Part shown: piece by piece, positions 9,150 through 18,036 of the stretch
Layout of the letters: every line of letters starts with the position of its first letter
Numbering within the stretch: the stretch's first letter is position 1
Assembly (NCBI RefSeq): GCF_000440115.1
Contig: NZ_ALMY01000081.1
Coordinates: 55,355 to 119,354 of the forward strand
Length of the DNA stretch: 64,000 bases
Direction of reading: 5' to 3'
From: Streptococcus suis YS56
GTDB lineage: Bacteria > Bacillota > Bacilli > Lactobacillales > Streptococcaceae
Position numbers and translations under genes: made by a program
The notes under the pieces: model-generated
The model's database searches: none
What the model was told of the DNA's origin: nothing
Seen by the model: the letters and a program-made list of their open reading frames with translations, nothing else

Positions 9150-9992
9150 TTAAAATTGATAGTCCAAAAGGATGTCCAAACCCGATGTGATGCACTTTGC
9201 GCCTTCTTGAATCAAATGATGACAGCCATCTGATTTTCCATCTAAAATAGAACCCGGAATGGCATAAACTTCTCTTCCTTCTTCCAAGGCACGTTCGCAA
9301 GTAATCAAGCTACCAGACCGCATTTTAGCCTCGCAAACCACTAACCCTTCTACCAAACCAGCAATGATCCGATTCCGTTCAGGGAAATGGTATTTGAGTG
9401 GCTGGGCACCCGGTTCATACTCTGTCAGCACCAAATGGTGTTTGCCAATGTAGGTCTGTAAGTCCTTGTTTTCTTTCGGATAGATCTTATCCAAACCTGT
9501 TCCAATTACAGCAATGGTTTGACCTCCATTTTTCAGACTTGCAATATGAGCTGCAGTGTCGATTCCTCTCGCTAAACCGCTAACGATGACAAAGCGATTG
9601 TTGAGTTCCTTGATAATCTTCTGCACAGACTGAACGCCATTTTTACTAGCATTTCGGGTACCAACAACTGCTAGTTTTGATTTTTCCAGCAATTCTAAAT
9701 CCCCTTGATAAAACAAAAGTACCGGCGGATTGTAAATCTGTTTGAGTGCCAAAGGATAGATGTCATCCAAAATTGAAAATGATAGATACTTATTAAATTC
9801 CTCGCGACAGGCTTTTGTATCTAGATTCTTATAATTTTCCATAAATAGCACTGGATTTTTACATTCAGACACTACCGCAACATTGCGTAAGGTCAATTTT
9901 TTACCATGTTTTTCTTGATAGGCCAAAACTTTATTCACATTAAGATTGGTCAAGCCTGCTTTTTTCCATTTAAACAATTCAAAATTATTCAT
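9150..9992 (-). CDS. dprA: DNA processing protein DprA
   Basis: A 280-aa protein that loads RecA on incoming single-stranded DNA during natural transformation. The Rossmann-like domain shows VVGTRNASKNG, VSGLARGIDTAAH, FPERNRIIAGL and SLITCERALEEGREVYAIPG. The start MNNFELFKW (ATG 9990-9992) follows GGTGAAG; the longer frame extends through the promoter and is rejected. A TACGAATA cin-box lies 20 nt upstream, so expression should depend on the competence sigma factor ComX. It is followed by topA. Confidence 0.97.
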   Translation of the reverse strand: MNNFELFKWKKAGLTNLNVNKVLAYQEKHGKKLTLRNVAVVSECKNPVLFMENYKNLDTKACREEFNKYLSFSILDDIYPLALKQIYNPPVLLFYQGDLELLEKSKLAVVGTRNASKNGVQSVQKIIKELNNRFVIVSGLARGIDTAAHIASLKNGGQTIAVIGTGLDKIYPKENKDLQTYIGKHHLVLTEYEPGAQPLKYHFPERNRIIAGLVEGLVVCEAKMRSGSLITCERALEEGREVYAIPGSILDGKSDGCHHLIQEGAKCITSGLDILLDYQF

Positions 9993-10012
9993 TTTCTTCA
10001 CCTCACTATTAT

Positions 10013-10020
10013 TATTCGTA
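10013..10020 (-). promoter_or_regulatory. cin-box (ComX promoter) of dprA
   Basis: Exact TACGAATA on the minus strand, preceded by a T-rich tract, about 20 nt upstream of the dprA ATG. This is the established streptococcal ComX (sigma-X) -10 type recognition sequence for late competence genes. Confidence 0.85.
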
Positions 10021-10032
10021 AAGGAAAGAAAA

Positions 10033-10083
10033 AATGGGAGTGGGAAAGAACTCGACCCCAAAAAGAGTTCGTCTTCCCACCCC
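10033..10083. repeat. Inverted-repeat intergenic element
   Basis: GTGGGAA-a-GAACTC, a GACCCCAAAAA loop and GAGTTC-gtc-TTCCCAC form a long imperfect hairpin between dprA and the acetyltransferase gene. It resembles the short GTGGGA-type repeats found in many copies in streptococcal genomes. It could end transcription of the acetyltransferase gene, but it overlaps the region just upstream of the dprA promoter and has no clear T tail. Confidence 0.5.
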
Positions 10084-10136
10084 CGCACAGTTGATTAGGT
10101 CAGATTTGGAGTGTGAGACACGAACAAATCTGCCAA

Positions 10137-10748
10137 TCAACCACTGCGCTGAGATGTTGACAAGAACTCTGAGAAGTGACGCTGTCCCCTTAATTTTTGA
10201 GGTATTTCTTTTATCACACGCGCAGGATTACCCGCTAAAACAACATTATCACCAAAAGATTTGGTCACAACTGCTCCTGCTCCAACAACCACATTATCGC
10301 CCAAGGTCACACCTGGTAAGATAATGGCACCGCCACCAGCCCAGAAGTTATCTCCAATGGTAATTGGAGCCCCGTACTCCAAACCAGAATTGCGTTCGTC
10401 AGGGTCCAAGGGATGCAAGGGTGTCAACAATTGCACATTGGGACCGAGCATGGCATTTTTCCCAATTCGTATCGGACAGACATCAAGCATAGTACAGTTA
10501 AAATTAGCATAGAAATCCTCTCCGACATGAATGTTACTTCCGTAATCGCAGTAGAAATTTGGCTCCATGTAAATCCGCTCACCTGTAGCTCCAAACCAAT
10601 TTTTCAATTGCTCCGAACGGGCTTGACCATCTAATTCTTCGTTAAATTTTTTCATCTGTTGGCGGGCAAAGGTTCGCATCTCTCTCAATTCAGCATCTGC
10701 CGCCATATAACATTGCCCAGCTATCATCTTTTCTTTTTCTGTAGGCAT
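10137..10748 (-). CDS. Maltose/galactoside O-acetyltransferase family protein
   Basis: A 203-aa acetyl-CoA-dependent O-acetyltransferase with a left-handed beta-helix. An N-terminal maltose-acetyltransferase cap (EKEKMIAGQCYMAADAEL) is followed by hexapeptide repeats: GSNIHVGEDFYANFNCTMLD, IGKNAMLGPNVQLLTPLHP with the catalytic histidine, IGDNFWAGGGAIILPGVTLG and VVVGAGAVVTKSF. The start MPTEKEK (ATG 10746-10748) follows AAAGGAG; the longer frame runs into divergent intergenic DNA. The physiological acceptor is uncertain, and these enzymes are often called maltose acetyltransferase only by homology. Confidence 0.9.
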   Translation of the reverse strand: MPTEKEKMIAGQCYMAADAELREMRTFARQQMKKFNEELDGQARSEQLKNWFGATGERIYMEPNFYCDYGSNIHVGEDFYANFNCTMLDVCPIRIGKNAMLGPNVQLLTPLHPLDPDERNSGLEYGAPITIGDNFWAGGGAIILPGVTLGDNVVVGAGAVVTKSFGDNVVLAGNPARVIKEIPQKLRGQRHFSEFLSTSQRSG

Positions 10749-10814
10749 ATATTTACTCCTTTTTTTATTCTTACTACTAATCATAGGATTTCTCATTCTA
10801 AAAGTCAATCCTTC

Positions 10815-10844
10815 TTGACAAGTCCAGCTAAGATTTGGTATTGT
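10815..10844 (+). promoter_or_regulatory. Promoter of the rhodanese gene
   Basis: TTGACA (10815-10820), 18-bp spacer, TATTGT (10839-10844), 33 nt before the start codon at 10878. Confidence 0.65.
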
Positions 10845-10877
10845 TCTTATTAATTTAAACCAACGAAAGAGGGAATC

Positions 10878-11189
10878 ATGCAAGAAAAACATGAACAAAC
10901 TATAACTTTGACTACTGCAGAATTGCTTGGGTTGATACAAACTGAATCGGTGCAATTACTAGACGTTCGTGACCCAGAAGAATATTCAGCTGGTCATATT
11001 GATGGTGCTATTAATTGTCCCATGGATCGGATTGCCACATTTGATGGACCAGTCGACCAACACTATCTCCTCATCTGTAAGAGCGGAAAACGTAGCAAGC
11101 TGGCCAGAGAAATCCTGTCATCTAAAGGATTTAAGGCAAATGATATTGCAGGTGGCATGGATGCTTGGGACGGATTGATTGTGAAATGA
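10878..11189 (+). CDS. Rhodanese-like domain protein
   Basis: A 103-aa single-domain rhodanese. It shows the first motif LLDVRDPEEYSAGHIDGAIN (residues 27-46) and the active-site loop C67-K-S-G-K-R, where the cysteine would carry a persulfide. Such proteins move sulfane sulfur, but the partner cannot be inferred. There is no signal peptide, so it is cytoplasmic. It has its own promoter and a good GAGGGA ribosome binding site, and it is divergent from the acetyltransferase gene. Confidence 0.92.
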   Translation: MQEKHEQTITLTTAELLGLIQTESVQLLDVRDPEEYSAGHIDGAINCPMDRIATFDGPVDQHYLLICKSGKRSKLAREILSSKGFKANDIAGGMDAWDGLIVK

Positions 11190-11285
11190 GGGTATTTCGG
11201 AAAGGAAGTACCCTTTTTCTTTACTTTATTTTTTAAAAATTATATAATCTAGTTATGGATACTAGATAAAAGAAGGTAGATAATC

Positions 11286-11732
11286 ATGAAACAAACTATT
11301 CCCTACTGGCATGAATTACCTGATTTAGATTTATATTTGGACCAAGTTCTGCTGTATGTTAATCAGACGACCACTTCATCAGAGCTATTGGAACAAAAAA
11401 GTTTGACGGCCTCTATGATAAACAACTACGTCAAACATAAACAGCTTGAAAAACCTGTTAAGAAAAAATATCAAAAACAGCAAGTTGCCCGCTTGATTGC
11501 CTTGACTATCTTAAAAAATGTCTTTTCTATTCAAGAAATCAGTCAGACCTTAAATCTTCTTCTCCACTCGAACAACTCTGAAACCTTATACAATCATTTT
11601 GTTGACTGCATGCGAAATGAGGAGAGCGATGAAACGCCTGACATCATTCGTTATGCCTGCCAGTCTGTTAAACTATATTACAAAACCCGTCAACTCACCA
11701 TGGAGTTAGAAAGGAGTCACCATGAATCCTAG
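11286..11732 (+). CDS. DUF1836 family protein
   Basis: A 148-aa protein of the DUF1836 family. The family signature is the aromatic N-terminus (IPYWHELPDLDLYLDQV), followed by SLTASMINNYVKHKQL, which looks like a MerR-like helix-turn-helix, so it may bind DNA; its role is not known. It overlaps the hemolysin III gene by 11 nt, so the two are translationally coupled. Confidence 0.85.
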   Translation: MKQTIPYWHELPDLDLYLDQVLLYVNQTTTSSELLEQKSLTASMINNYVKHKQLEKPVKKKYQKQQVARLIALTILKNVFSIQEISQTLNLLLHSNNSETLYNHFVDCMRNEESDETPDIIRYACQSVKLYYKTRQLTMELERSHHES

Positions 11733-12372
11733 TTTGAAATTAAGCCTGAAATTGTCTTTTGGCGAAGAAGTCGCAAATACTGTCACCCATGCAGTCGGTG
11801 CCTTGCTTATGTTGGTCTTACTCCCCATTACTGCTATCCATTCTTTTCAAGATTATAACATGACCGCTGTGGTCGGCATGTCCATCTTTGTCATCAGCCT
11901 ATTTCTCATGTTCCTATCCTCCTCCATCTACCACTCCATGCCTTATGCTTCTACTCACAAATACATCCTAAGGATTATCGACCACAGCATGATTTACATT
12001 GCTATCGCTGGAAGTTACACACCTGTAGCACTTTCCTTGGTCGGTGGCTGGTTGGGATATCTAATTGTTGGTTTGCAATGGGGATTGACCATTTTCGGTA
12101 TTCTCTACAAAATATTTGCTAAAAAAATCAATGAAAAATTCAGCCTTTTCCTCTATCTCTTTATGGGATGGTTGGTTGTCTTTATCTTGCCAGCTATTCT
12201 GCAAAAGACTGGACTTGTTTTCGGAATTTTGATGCTAGCTGGTGGTTTATCTTATACTATTGGAGCCCTCTTCTACGCCAAGAAAAAGCCTTACTTCCAC
12301 ATGATTTGGCATCTCTTTATCCTACTGGCTTCAGCACTTCAGTATATCGCCATTGTCTACTTTATGTTGTGA
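11722..12372 (+). CDS. Hemolysin III / PAQR family membrane protein
   Basis: A 216-aa integral membrane protein with seven predicted hydrophobic segments. The family signatures are the N-terminal E-E-V-A-N-T-V-T-H-A-V-G, the SSSIYHS motif near residue 72 with a conserved serine and histidine, RIIDHSMIYIAIAGSYTP and the C-terminal Y-F-H-M-I-W-H-L-F. These conserved histidines bind zinc in PAQR relatives. The true cellular function in Gram-positive bacteria is unclear, and haemolysis is only a historical name. Confidence 0.92.
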   Translation: MNPSLKLSLKLSFGEEVANTVTHAVGALLMLVLLPITAIHSFQDYNMTAVVGMSIFVISLFLMFLSSSIYHSMPYASTHKYILRIIDHSMIYIAIAGSYTPVALSLVGGWLGYLIVGLQWGLTIFGILYKIFAKKINEKFSLFLYLFMGWLVVFILPAILQKTGLVFGILMLAGGLSYTIGALFYAKKKPYFHMIWHLFILLASALQYIAIVYFML

Positions 12373-12445
12373 CCTATGTTACGAGTTCACAGATTATTGA
12401 TACTTGGCTACTTTTGAAATTTCTTGAGCAGGTGATTCATACTCA

Positions 12446-12518
12446 TTTAAAATCAAAAATAGCTATCTACCAATAAAAGTAGATGTAGATGGTTTCGATT
12501 TTGAATTTTTTCAAAAGA
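12446..12518 (+). terminator. Probable terminator of the hemolysin III gene
   Basis: A long imperfect hairpin with core ATCTAC-caataaaa-GTAGAT and outer AAAATC/GATTTT arms, followed by a T-rich tail. Confidence 0.45.
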
Positions 12519-12639
12519 AAACAACATGCTTAAAATTAATGATTCGTAACTCGAACATAAATAGAACAGTTTTGCGTATTATAAATAATTTACGCTTGCT
12601 ATTTTTGAACTTAACTGAGTATCAGTATAAACAAAAAAT

Positions 12640-12693
12640 AAAACGCATAAAACCATCGTTATAAGTGAAACGTATAGTTTTATGCGTTTTTCT
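12640..12693. terminator. Bidirectional terminator
   Basis: AAAACGCATAAAAC ... GTTTTATGCGTTTTT forms a 13-bp stem with T tails in both directions between convergent genes. Confidence 0.7.
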
Positions 12694-12748
12694 ACTGCTA
12701 TTAGAATACCTTAGTATACAAACTGAATTCGATTCATCATAATACTAA

Positions 12749-14065
12749 CTATTCAAAAATAATATACACTACTTTTTTTACGTCATCCAATTGTATCCAA
12801 CTTGTATTTGGATTGGTATAAAATGATATAGATTGTTGACTGATTTCTTGATTCTCTTCTATTGTTGAAGGAATATAGTTCACACCTTCTAACTTTAAAA
12901 AGTTATCACTTCGTCCTTGACTTGGTAAAGGATCCCACCAAAAGAAACTCTTACCAACTGGTTCTCCAGCAATAATAAATGGAATTCGATTTCCTTGATA
13001 CTTACCAATAAATTGCACACGATAGTCAGAGTTTGGAATTGCTTTCTTAATTGTTTGAGCCAAGTTGCGATCGTCTTGATACTGACGGTAATTCTGATAT
13101 ACCAAAAAGACTGTAATCATTGTGAAAGTAATCAAGGATAATTCTATGAAATGTTTTAGCTTTTTCTTTTTACCATAATAAATTGACGAAAAGATAATAC
13201 CTACTACAAATGGAAACGTAGGAAATAAAGCACGGTATTGCAAATTTCCTACAGCAGCTAAAGTTAAGAAAGGTGAACAATAAAATGCAGATTTAAGAAA
13301 AAAACTGCTCATATCTATCTTTTTCGAAAATAATTCAAATAAAAAATAAATAGTAACAAAAACTATGATAACAATCGCCAATAGAGATACTTTACTTAAA
13401 AACAAAATATGAAGGTAATCACTATTTCCATTTTGTTGATTGAATAAGTGGTTAAGTAACCAATACACCCCCAAACTAAAACAAGGTGCTAAAAAGAGTT
13501 TCAATATAACTAACCGTGGTTTCAATGTATCCTTATTTTGTAGTAAAAAATAAGAAGTGCTAGCGATTATAAAGTCCAGAAAAGATTGGTAAACACTAAT
13601 GGCGAATCCAAATATTAAAATCGGAATCAACCAAGTATACCAGTTGGTTGATGTTGAAAAATAATAAGCAGATAAAACTACCAATAAACAGGTAAAAACC
13701 ACTTCTGCATTTTGTAATTGAAAATAAATCTGAAAATAAGTAATCGGCAAGGATAAGAAAGTTAGAGAAAATATAATAAGATGAACTTTTAATTTTTTAC
13801 TTACAAAGTACAAAAAGAAACCCAGGCCTATTATCATTATTAGGTTATTTAAAATTGGAGAATATCCTGTTGGAAAAAAGAGTTTTTTCAAACCAACTAG
13901 ACCAATCCGTCCTATTGTTTCCCAAGAAAATAACAAATAGTCATAATGAAGAATTGCATTTTCTGTATCAATCCCAACAGTTGGAAAGATAATAAAGTGC
14001 CCCAAAAATAATATTGGAAGGAGATAGGCCCAAATCAAGTCTTTAAATCGTATAAAAAATCTCAT
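12749..14065 (-). CDS. GtrII-like membrane glucosyltransferase
   Basis: A 438-aa multi-pass protein with about ten hydrophobic segments and a soluble C-terminal part from about residue 325. The overall pattern (FPTVGIDTENAILHYDYLL in the first outer loop, then many membrane helices) matches the GtrII-type glucosyltransferase family, which moves glucose from undecaprenyl-phosphate-glucose to a surface glycan outside the membrane. Partners would be a GtrB-like enzyme (one lies at 22253-23179) and a GtrA flippase (not in the window). It is 9 nt downstream of ydcF and probably in the rbgA-rnhB-ydcF operon. The acceptor is unknown. Confidence 0.75.
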   Translation of the reverse strand: MRFFIRFKDLIWAYLLPILFLGHFIIFPTVGIDTENAILHYDYLLFSWETIGRIGLVGLKKLFFPTGYSPILNNLIMIIGLGFFLYFVSKKLKVHLIIFSLTFLSLPITYFQIYFQLQNAEVVFTCLLVVLSAYYFSTSTNWYTWLIPILIFGFAISVYQSFLDFIIASTSYFLLQNKDTLKPRLVILKLFLAPCFSLGVYWLLNHLFNQQNGNSDYLHILFLSKVSLLAIVIIVFVTIYFLFELFSKKIDMSSFFLKSAFYCSPFLTLAAVGNLQYRALFPTFPFVVGIIFSSIYYGKKKKLKHFIELSLITFTMITVFLVYQNYRQYQDDRNLAQTIKKAIPNSDYRVQFIGKYQGNRIPFIIAGEPVGKSFFWWDPLPSQGRSDNFLKLEGVNYIPSTIEENQEISQQSISFYTNPNTSWIQLDDVKKVVYIIFE

Positions 14066-14073
14066 TTTTCCTC

Positions 14074-15084
14074 CTAATGCATTAAACTGATAATCATTCC
14101 AATCAGATAAAGGACTGACACGATGCTCAAAAATACCAAATGCGCCTTTCGACTCATGACCACATAGCCAACAAATTCCCGAATGAAAGCATTAAGGCTA
14201 AAGTAAAATTTGGTTTTTGCACCGTAGCCGATACACTTGATTTTCAATTGTCGTGCCAATAGCAGAGCTCTGAAAACGTGATAGTAATTGGTTACAAGGG
14301 CAAATCGACTGCCAGGTTTCATCAGGGCATAGGAAAATTTCAAGTTTTCCTCGGTATTGGTTGATTGGTTTTCTATCACAATATCTTCCAAAGGAATACC
14401 CTGTTCCATGGCATAATTAGCCATGGCCTGCCCCTCTGCCAAGAGTTCATCAGGACCCTGTCCGCCTGACATGATGAGCTTGCTGCCAGGATGTTTCTGG
14501 TAGATCGCTATGCCTTTTTCAATCCGCGAAGCCAAAAGTGGCGTTACCTTGTCACCAATCAAGCCAGCACCTAAGACCACCACATAATCAAGCTTGCCTG
14601 GGAAGAGATTGACCAAGTTGACAAAGCTAGACGTGGTATAGAGCATGCTGATGAAAATGGCATAGGACACTAAGAATCCAATATACACGAACAGCATGTT
14701 GAAAAAGCTGATACCTGAAAGAGATTGAACCACAAAGGGAGCGAAGAAGAGATAGAAAGTCAGGGCAACCGCCAGTCCCATGGATAGGAAATTATGGAAG
14801 CGAATCCCTTCTCTCTTCAAAATCTGAAATCCATTTAGATAAAGTGTAAAAAGCAAGACAAATGGACCACTGAACAAGGCTAAAAAAAGCACCATCGCCA
14901 TGGTTATAGCCAGCAAGCGTAAGATTTCATTGTTTTCGAGAATGCCTGTTGAGATAATCCATGCCAAGGCCCAGACGAGGATGTTCAAGGCAAACAGTGA
15001 GATAAAAATCGACCGCCGCTCCCAGAAATAGACGAGAGCAAACAAACCGATAGCCGCTAAAAATAAGCAGAAAAAGACTGTCAA
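14074..15084 (-). CDS. YdcF/SanA family membrane protein
   Basis: A 336-aa protein with about five N-terminal membrane segments, a DUF218 domain from about residue 165 and a last C-terminal membrane segment. The domain shows DYVVVLGAGLIGDKVTPLLASRI, SGGQGPDELLAEGQAMANY and NYYHVFRALLLARQL, as in ElyC/SanA relatives linked to envelope carbon metabolism. The start is a TTG (15082-15084) two nt after the rnhB stop, with GGGGGAA as ribosome binding site; the first ATG is about 60 codons inside, so TTG is preferred. Confidence 0.85.
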   Translation of the reverse strand: MTVFFCLFLAAIGLFALVYFWERRSIFISLFALNILVWALAWIISTGILENNEILRLLAITMAMVLFLALFSGPFVLLFTLYLNGFQILKREGIRFHNFLSMGLAVALTFYLFFAPFVVQSLSGISFFNMLFVYIGFLVSYAIFISMLYTTSSFVNLVNLFPGKLDYVVVLGAGLIGDKVTPLLASRIEKGIAIYQKHPGSKLIMSGGQGPDELLAEGQAMANYAMEQGIPLEDIVIENQSTNTEENLKFSYALMKPGSRFALVTNYYHVFRALLLARQLKIKCIGYGAKTKFYFSLNAFIREFVGYVVMSRKAHLVFLSIVSVLYLIGMIISLMH

Positions 15085-15086
15085 GA

Positions 15087-15860
15087 CTAGTTTCCCCCTG
15101 CTACCATAGACTTAATGGGCTCAAAGGTCTTACGGTGAATGGGCGTGATACCTAGATTGTTCAAGCCTTCCAAATGCTCTGCCGTTCCATAACCAGCATT
15201 CTTGGCGAAGCCGTAGCCTGAGAACTCCTTGTCATAATCCGCCATCATCTTGTCCCGCGTCACCTTGGCCACGATAGAGGCCGCTGCGATAGAAAGGCTG
15301 TTGGCATCCCCCTTGATGATAGAGGTTTGCGGTATGGAGGTATCCAACTTCATAGCATCTATCAAAAGGTGTTCAGGCTCTTGGCTCAACTGCCCCAAAG
15401 CCTCTAGCATAGCTAACTTGGTCGCCTCGTAGATGTTGACCTGGTCGATGACAGCTGCATCTTTGACGCCCACACCGACTGCCACGGCTCGCTCCATGAC
15501 TTCTTGATAGATTGACTCGTGCTTGGACTTGGGGATTTTCTTGGAATCGTTGAGGTAGCGGATTTTGCACCCTTTGGGCAAGATAACCGCAGCTGCCACC
15601 ACAGGACCTGCTAGAGGCCCCCGGCCGACTTCGTCGATACCAGCGATTAACTCCACCCCATTTTCATAAAGGGCTTTTTCGTAAGATAGCATAGCTTCTA
15701 AGCGAGCATCTTCTGCCGCTTCTTTTTCCAGCTCCTTTTGGCGTTTCTTGATAGCAGCCTGGACCCCTGCTCGCTCATCCTGAGCCAAGTCCGCCCAGAC
15801 AGGGCTGTCTATACTGTCCACCTGAGCCAGCAGAGCAGTCACTTCCTTAATCGTTGCCAT
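15087..15860 (-). CDS. rnhB: Ribonuclease HII
   Basis: A 257-aa enzyme that cuts the RNA strand of RNA-DNA hybrids and starts removal of single ribonucleotides. The catalytic core opens with [17 protein letters not shown] (Asp and Glu of the metal site near residues 75-76); LLIDAMKLD supplies the next acidic residue, and [24 protein letters not shown] is the family signature. The N-terminal 70 residues are the usual Firmicute extension. It overlaps rbgA by 14 nt, so the two are translationally coupled. Confidence 0.97.
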   Translation of the reverse strand: MATIKEVTALLAQVDSIDSPVWADLAQDERAGVQAAIKKRQKELEKEAAEDARLEAMLSYEKALYENGVELIAGIDEVGRGPLAGPVVAAAVILPKGCKIRYLNDSKKIPKSKHESIYQEVMERAVAVGVGVKDAAVIDQVNIYEATKLAMLEALGQLSQEPEHLLIDAMKLDTSIPQTSIIKGDANSLSIAAASIVAKVTRDKMMADYDKEFSGYGFAKNAGYGTAEHLEGLNNLGITPIHRKTFEPIKSMVAGGN

Positions 15861-16698
15861 CTAAGTCACTCACCCTGTCTAATGTATAAGTGCCCAAGCG
15901 CCCGTCCCGAACATCCTTGACAAAGAGGTTGTAAAAACGGTCATAATCATCACGGAAGCCCAGTTTCTTGGTCCAATCCATGATGAGTTCAGGCGTTTCC
16001 TGCTCCAAATCCATGCCCTTGAACCGCTCTTGCAAGCGTTCTGGGTAGTTGGCCTTGAAATAGTCCAAACCAAAAATAGTCACTTCATCCATAGGCAAGA
16101 GTTGGTCCTTAATGGCTCCAGTCAGAGCCAACTTAAGTCCAACTTCCTGATCCTCAAACTTAGGCCAGAGAATCCCTGGTGTATCAAGGATTTCAAGGTC
16201 CTTGTTTGACTTGAGCCACTGTTGGCCTTTGGTCACACCTGGTTTGTTGCCGACAACGGCGATTTTCTTACCAGCCAGACGGTTCATGAGGGTTGATTTT
16301 CCAGCGTTTGGAATACCGATAATCATGGTTCGCAAGGTCTCTTTTTGAATCCCTCTTTCGCGGAGACGTTCAATCTTGTCTTTCATCAAACTCTTGGCTG
16401 CGTCGGTCACCTTTTTCACCGTCGCTTGTTCTTTTGAGTTGATAGCAAGGGTACGAATGCCCTGACCTTCAAAATAGCTCTGCCATTCTTTGGTACGAAC
16501 AGGGTCTGCCAAATCGACCTTGTTGAGAATCATGAGCTTGGGCTTGTCGCCGACAATCTTGGTCAGCATAGGATTTTGGCTAGATAGGGGCAGGCGAGCA
16601 TCGACCAAAATGGTCACGAAATCAACGTGCTTGATGTTCTCCTGCACCTGCCTGCGAGCCTTGGACATATGGCCCGGAAACCATTGAATAATTGCCAT
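15847..16698 (-). CDS. rbgA: Ribosome biogenesis GTPase RbgA (YlqF)
   Basis: A 283-aa circularly permuted GTPase needed for late 50S assembly. The order of motifs is permuted as expected: G4 (LNKVDLAD) near residue 60 comes before G1 ([12 protein letters not shown]) near 128 and G3 (DTPGILWP) near 172. The N-terminal histidine in [12 protein letters not shown] is the residue that takes part in GTP hydrolysis in this family. It is the first gene of the rbgA-rnhB-ydcF set, with a strong AGGAGG site. Confidence 0.97.
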   Translation of the reverse strand: MAIIQWFPGHMSKARRQVQENIKHVDFVTILVDARLPLSSQNPMLTKIVGDKPKLMILNKVDLADPVRTKEWQSYFEGQGIRTLAINSKEQATVKKVTDAAKSLMKDKIERLRERGIQKETLRTMIIGIPNAGKSTLMNRLAGKKIAVVGNKPGVTKGQQWLKSNKDLEILDTPGILWPKFEDQEVGLKLALTGAIKDQLLPMDEVTIFGLDYFKANYPERLQERFKGMDLEQETPELIMDWTKKLGFRDDYDRFYNLFVKDVRDGRLGTYTLDRVSDLDGND

Positions 16699-16724
16699 GG
16701 GGTCCTCCTAAATATGATTCATTG

Positions 16725-16756
16725 AAAAAAGCCGTAAAAACGGCTTGTTTTTTTAT
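16725..16756 (-). terminator. Terminator of the YkgJ-type gene
   Basis: AAGCCGT-aaaa-ACGGCTT with T runs on both sides, between the cysteine-cluster gene and rbgA. Confidence 0.85.
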
Positions 16757-16797
16757 TATTATAGCAGAAAATCAATATTTTGTCTTACTTGTTCCTC

Positions 16798-17286
16798 TTA
16801 AATTCTCTCCCGTAACTTTTCGACAAAGAGATAGGCTGCGGGACAAATCAGAGTATTTTTTATTGTTAAATTGTTGATTTGATAAATCTTCTTGCGGTCA
16901 GTATGCGGAAATTCTCGACAGGCTTTGGGACGAGCATCATAGATACTACATAGATTATCGCCTCCAAGGAAGGGACAGGGCATGGATTGAAATACCTTAT
17001 CTCCGTCCTCATCCACACGCAAATACATATCCTCAAAAACTGGAAGTTTCATGCGTAAATGCTTGGCAATTCGGGTAATATCTGCTTCTGTAAAGAGCGG
17101 TCCCAACGTTTTGCAACAGTTGGCACACTCTGTACAGTCGATTTCAGAAAATACTTCGGCATGAATATCTTGAACAATTCTATCCAAATTTTTAGGTGCT
17201 TTTTTCTTCAAATTTGCTAGAAATTTTCGATGTTCTCCTTGCTTCTGCTGGGCCAATTGCTTGTATCTTTCAATGTCGACGGTCAT
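16798..17286 (-). CDS. YkgJ family cysteine-cluster protein
   Basis: A 162-aa protein with the YkgJ zinc/iron-chelating cysteine cluster: CTECANCCKTLGP near residue 50, CPFLGGDNLCSIYDARPKACREFP near 105 and a last cysteine near 145 (LICPAA). The family probably binds a metal or Fe-S cluster; its job is unknown. The start MTVDIERYK (ATG 17284-17286) follows AAAGGAG; the longer frame lacks a binding site. Confidence 0.85.
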   Translation of the reverse strand: MTVDIERYKQLAQQKQGEHRKFLANLKKKAPKNLDRIVQDIHAEVFSEIDCTECANCCKTLGPLFTEADITRIAKHLRMKLPVFEDMYLRVDEDGDKVFQSMPCPFLGGDNLCSIYDARPKACREFPHTDRKKIYQINNLTIKNTLICPAAYLFVEKLRERI

Positions 17287-17337
17287 AAACTCTCCTTTTC
17301 GACCACTATTATACCACAAACTAGCTATTGAGCTCTG

Positions 17338-17985
17338 CTATTTTTCAAAACCTTCTTCAGAAAAAATCCTGCGGGAAACTTCGGCTACAGGTAGACCAAT
17401 AATGGTGTGAATATCCCCAGAAATACCTGCTACAAAGCGTGGATCCAGCTCCTGAATACCGTAGGCACCGGCCTTATCCAGTGGCTGCTTTTCACGGATA
17501 TATGATTGAATAACCTCTTCAAGGGCTGGATAATAGTCGACAAAATCAATCTGTGCAACCGTATAAAAAACATCTAGTGAGTGTCTTGTCCGTAGGCAGA
17601 CAGATGTTACAACGTGATGGCTCTTTCCAAAATAGGAACGTAATATGGTTTCAGCTTCTGTCAAATCTTGAGGCTTGTTAAAAATTTGCCCATCTGACAC
17701 GACGATTGTATCCGCAGAAATGTAGAGATGACCAGTTACCAAATCCATGTCCGACTTGGCTTTGGAAATTTCACAACAAGTTTTTGCAGCTCGAGTGAGA
17801 AAATCATCTGTAGCGAATTGTTTCATAAAATGTTCTTCGATACCACGCTCATCCACTTCAACTGATGCGATTTGTGGTTGTAAAAATCCCAATAATTGTT
17901 TACGACGTGGGGAGTTGCTAAGCAGAACGTAAGAACTAATCTGCTCACGATCCCCCTCTTTTTGATATTGAAATACAGTTTGCAT
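17338..17985 (-). CDS. maf: Maf-family nucleotide pyrophosphatase
   Basis: A 215-aa Maf/YhdE-type protein that hydrolyses modified or canonical nucleoside triphosphates to monophosphates. The signature LLSNSPRRKQLLGFL (residues 19-33) carries the conserved S-x-R-R; SADTIVVSDGQIFNKP holds the catalytic aspartate near residue 84, and GISGDIHTIIGLPVAEV is the C-terminal signature. The start MQTVFQYQ (ATG 17983-17985) is chosen because of the GGAGGAAAC site. It is preceded by the terminator of the 5'-nucleotidase. Confidence 0.93.
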   Translation of the reverse strand: MQTVFQYQKEGDREQISSYVLLSNSPRRKQLLGFLQPQIASVEVDERGIEEHFMKQFATDDFLTRAAKTCCEISKAKSDMDLVTGHLYISADTIVVSDGQIFNKPQDLTEAETILRSYFGKSHHVVTSVCLRTRHSLDVFYTVAQIDFVDYYPALEEVIQSYIREKQPLDKAGAYGIQELDPRFVAGISGDIHTIIGLPVAEVSRRIFSEEGFEK

Positions 17986-17998
17986 GTTTCCTCCAGTC

Positions 17999-18025
17999 AA
18001 AAACAGAGTCCGAAGACCCTGTTTT
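17999..18025 (-). terminator. Terminator of the 5'-nucleotidase gene
   Basis: AACAGGGTC-ttcg-GACTCTGTTTTT on the minus strand, with a stable TTCG loop. Confidence 0.85.
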
Positions 18026-18036
18026 CAGATGATTGA

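Larger units (their letters stand above)
12373..12748. other. Intergenic region between convergent genes
   Basis: No gene is supported here. It holds two hairpins (12446-12518 and 12640-12693), which end the convergent hemolysin III and GtrII-like genes; the rest is AT-rich sequence without recognisable signals. Confidence 0.6.

Noticed and set aside
10749..10955. N-terminal extension of the acetyltransferase
   Set aside because: The extension overlaps the divergent rhodanese promoter and the family start (MPTEKEK) has a clear AAAGGAG.
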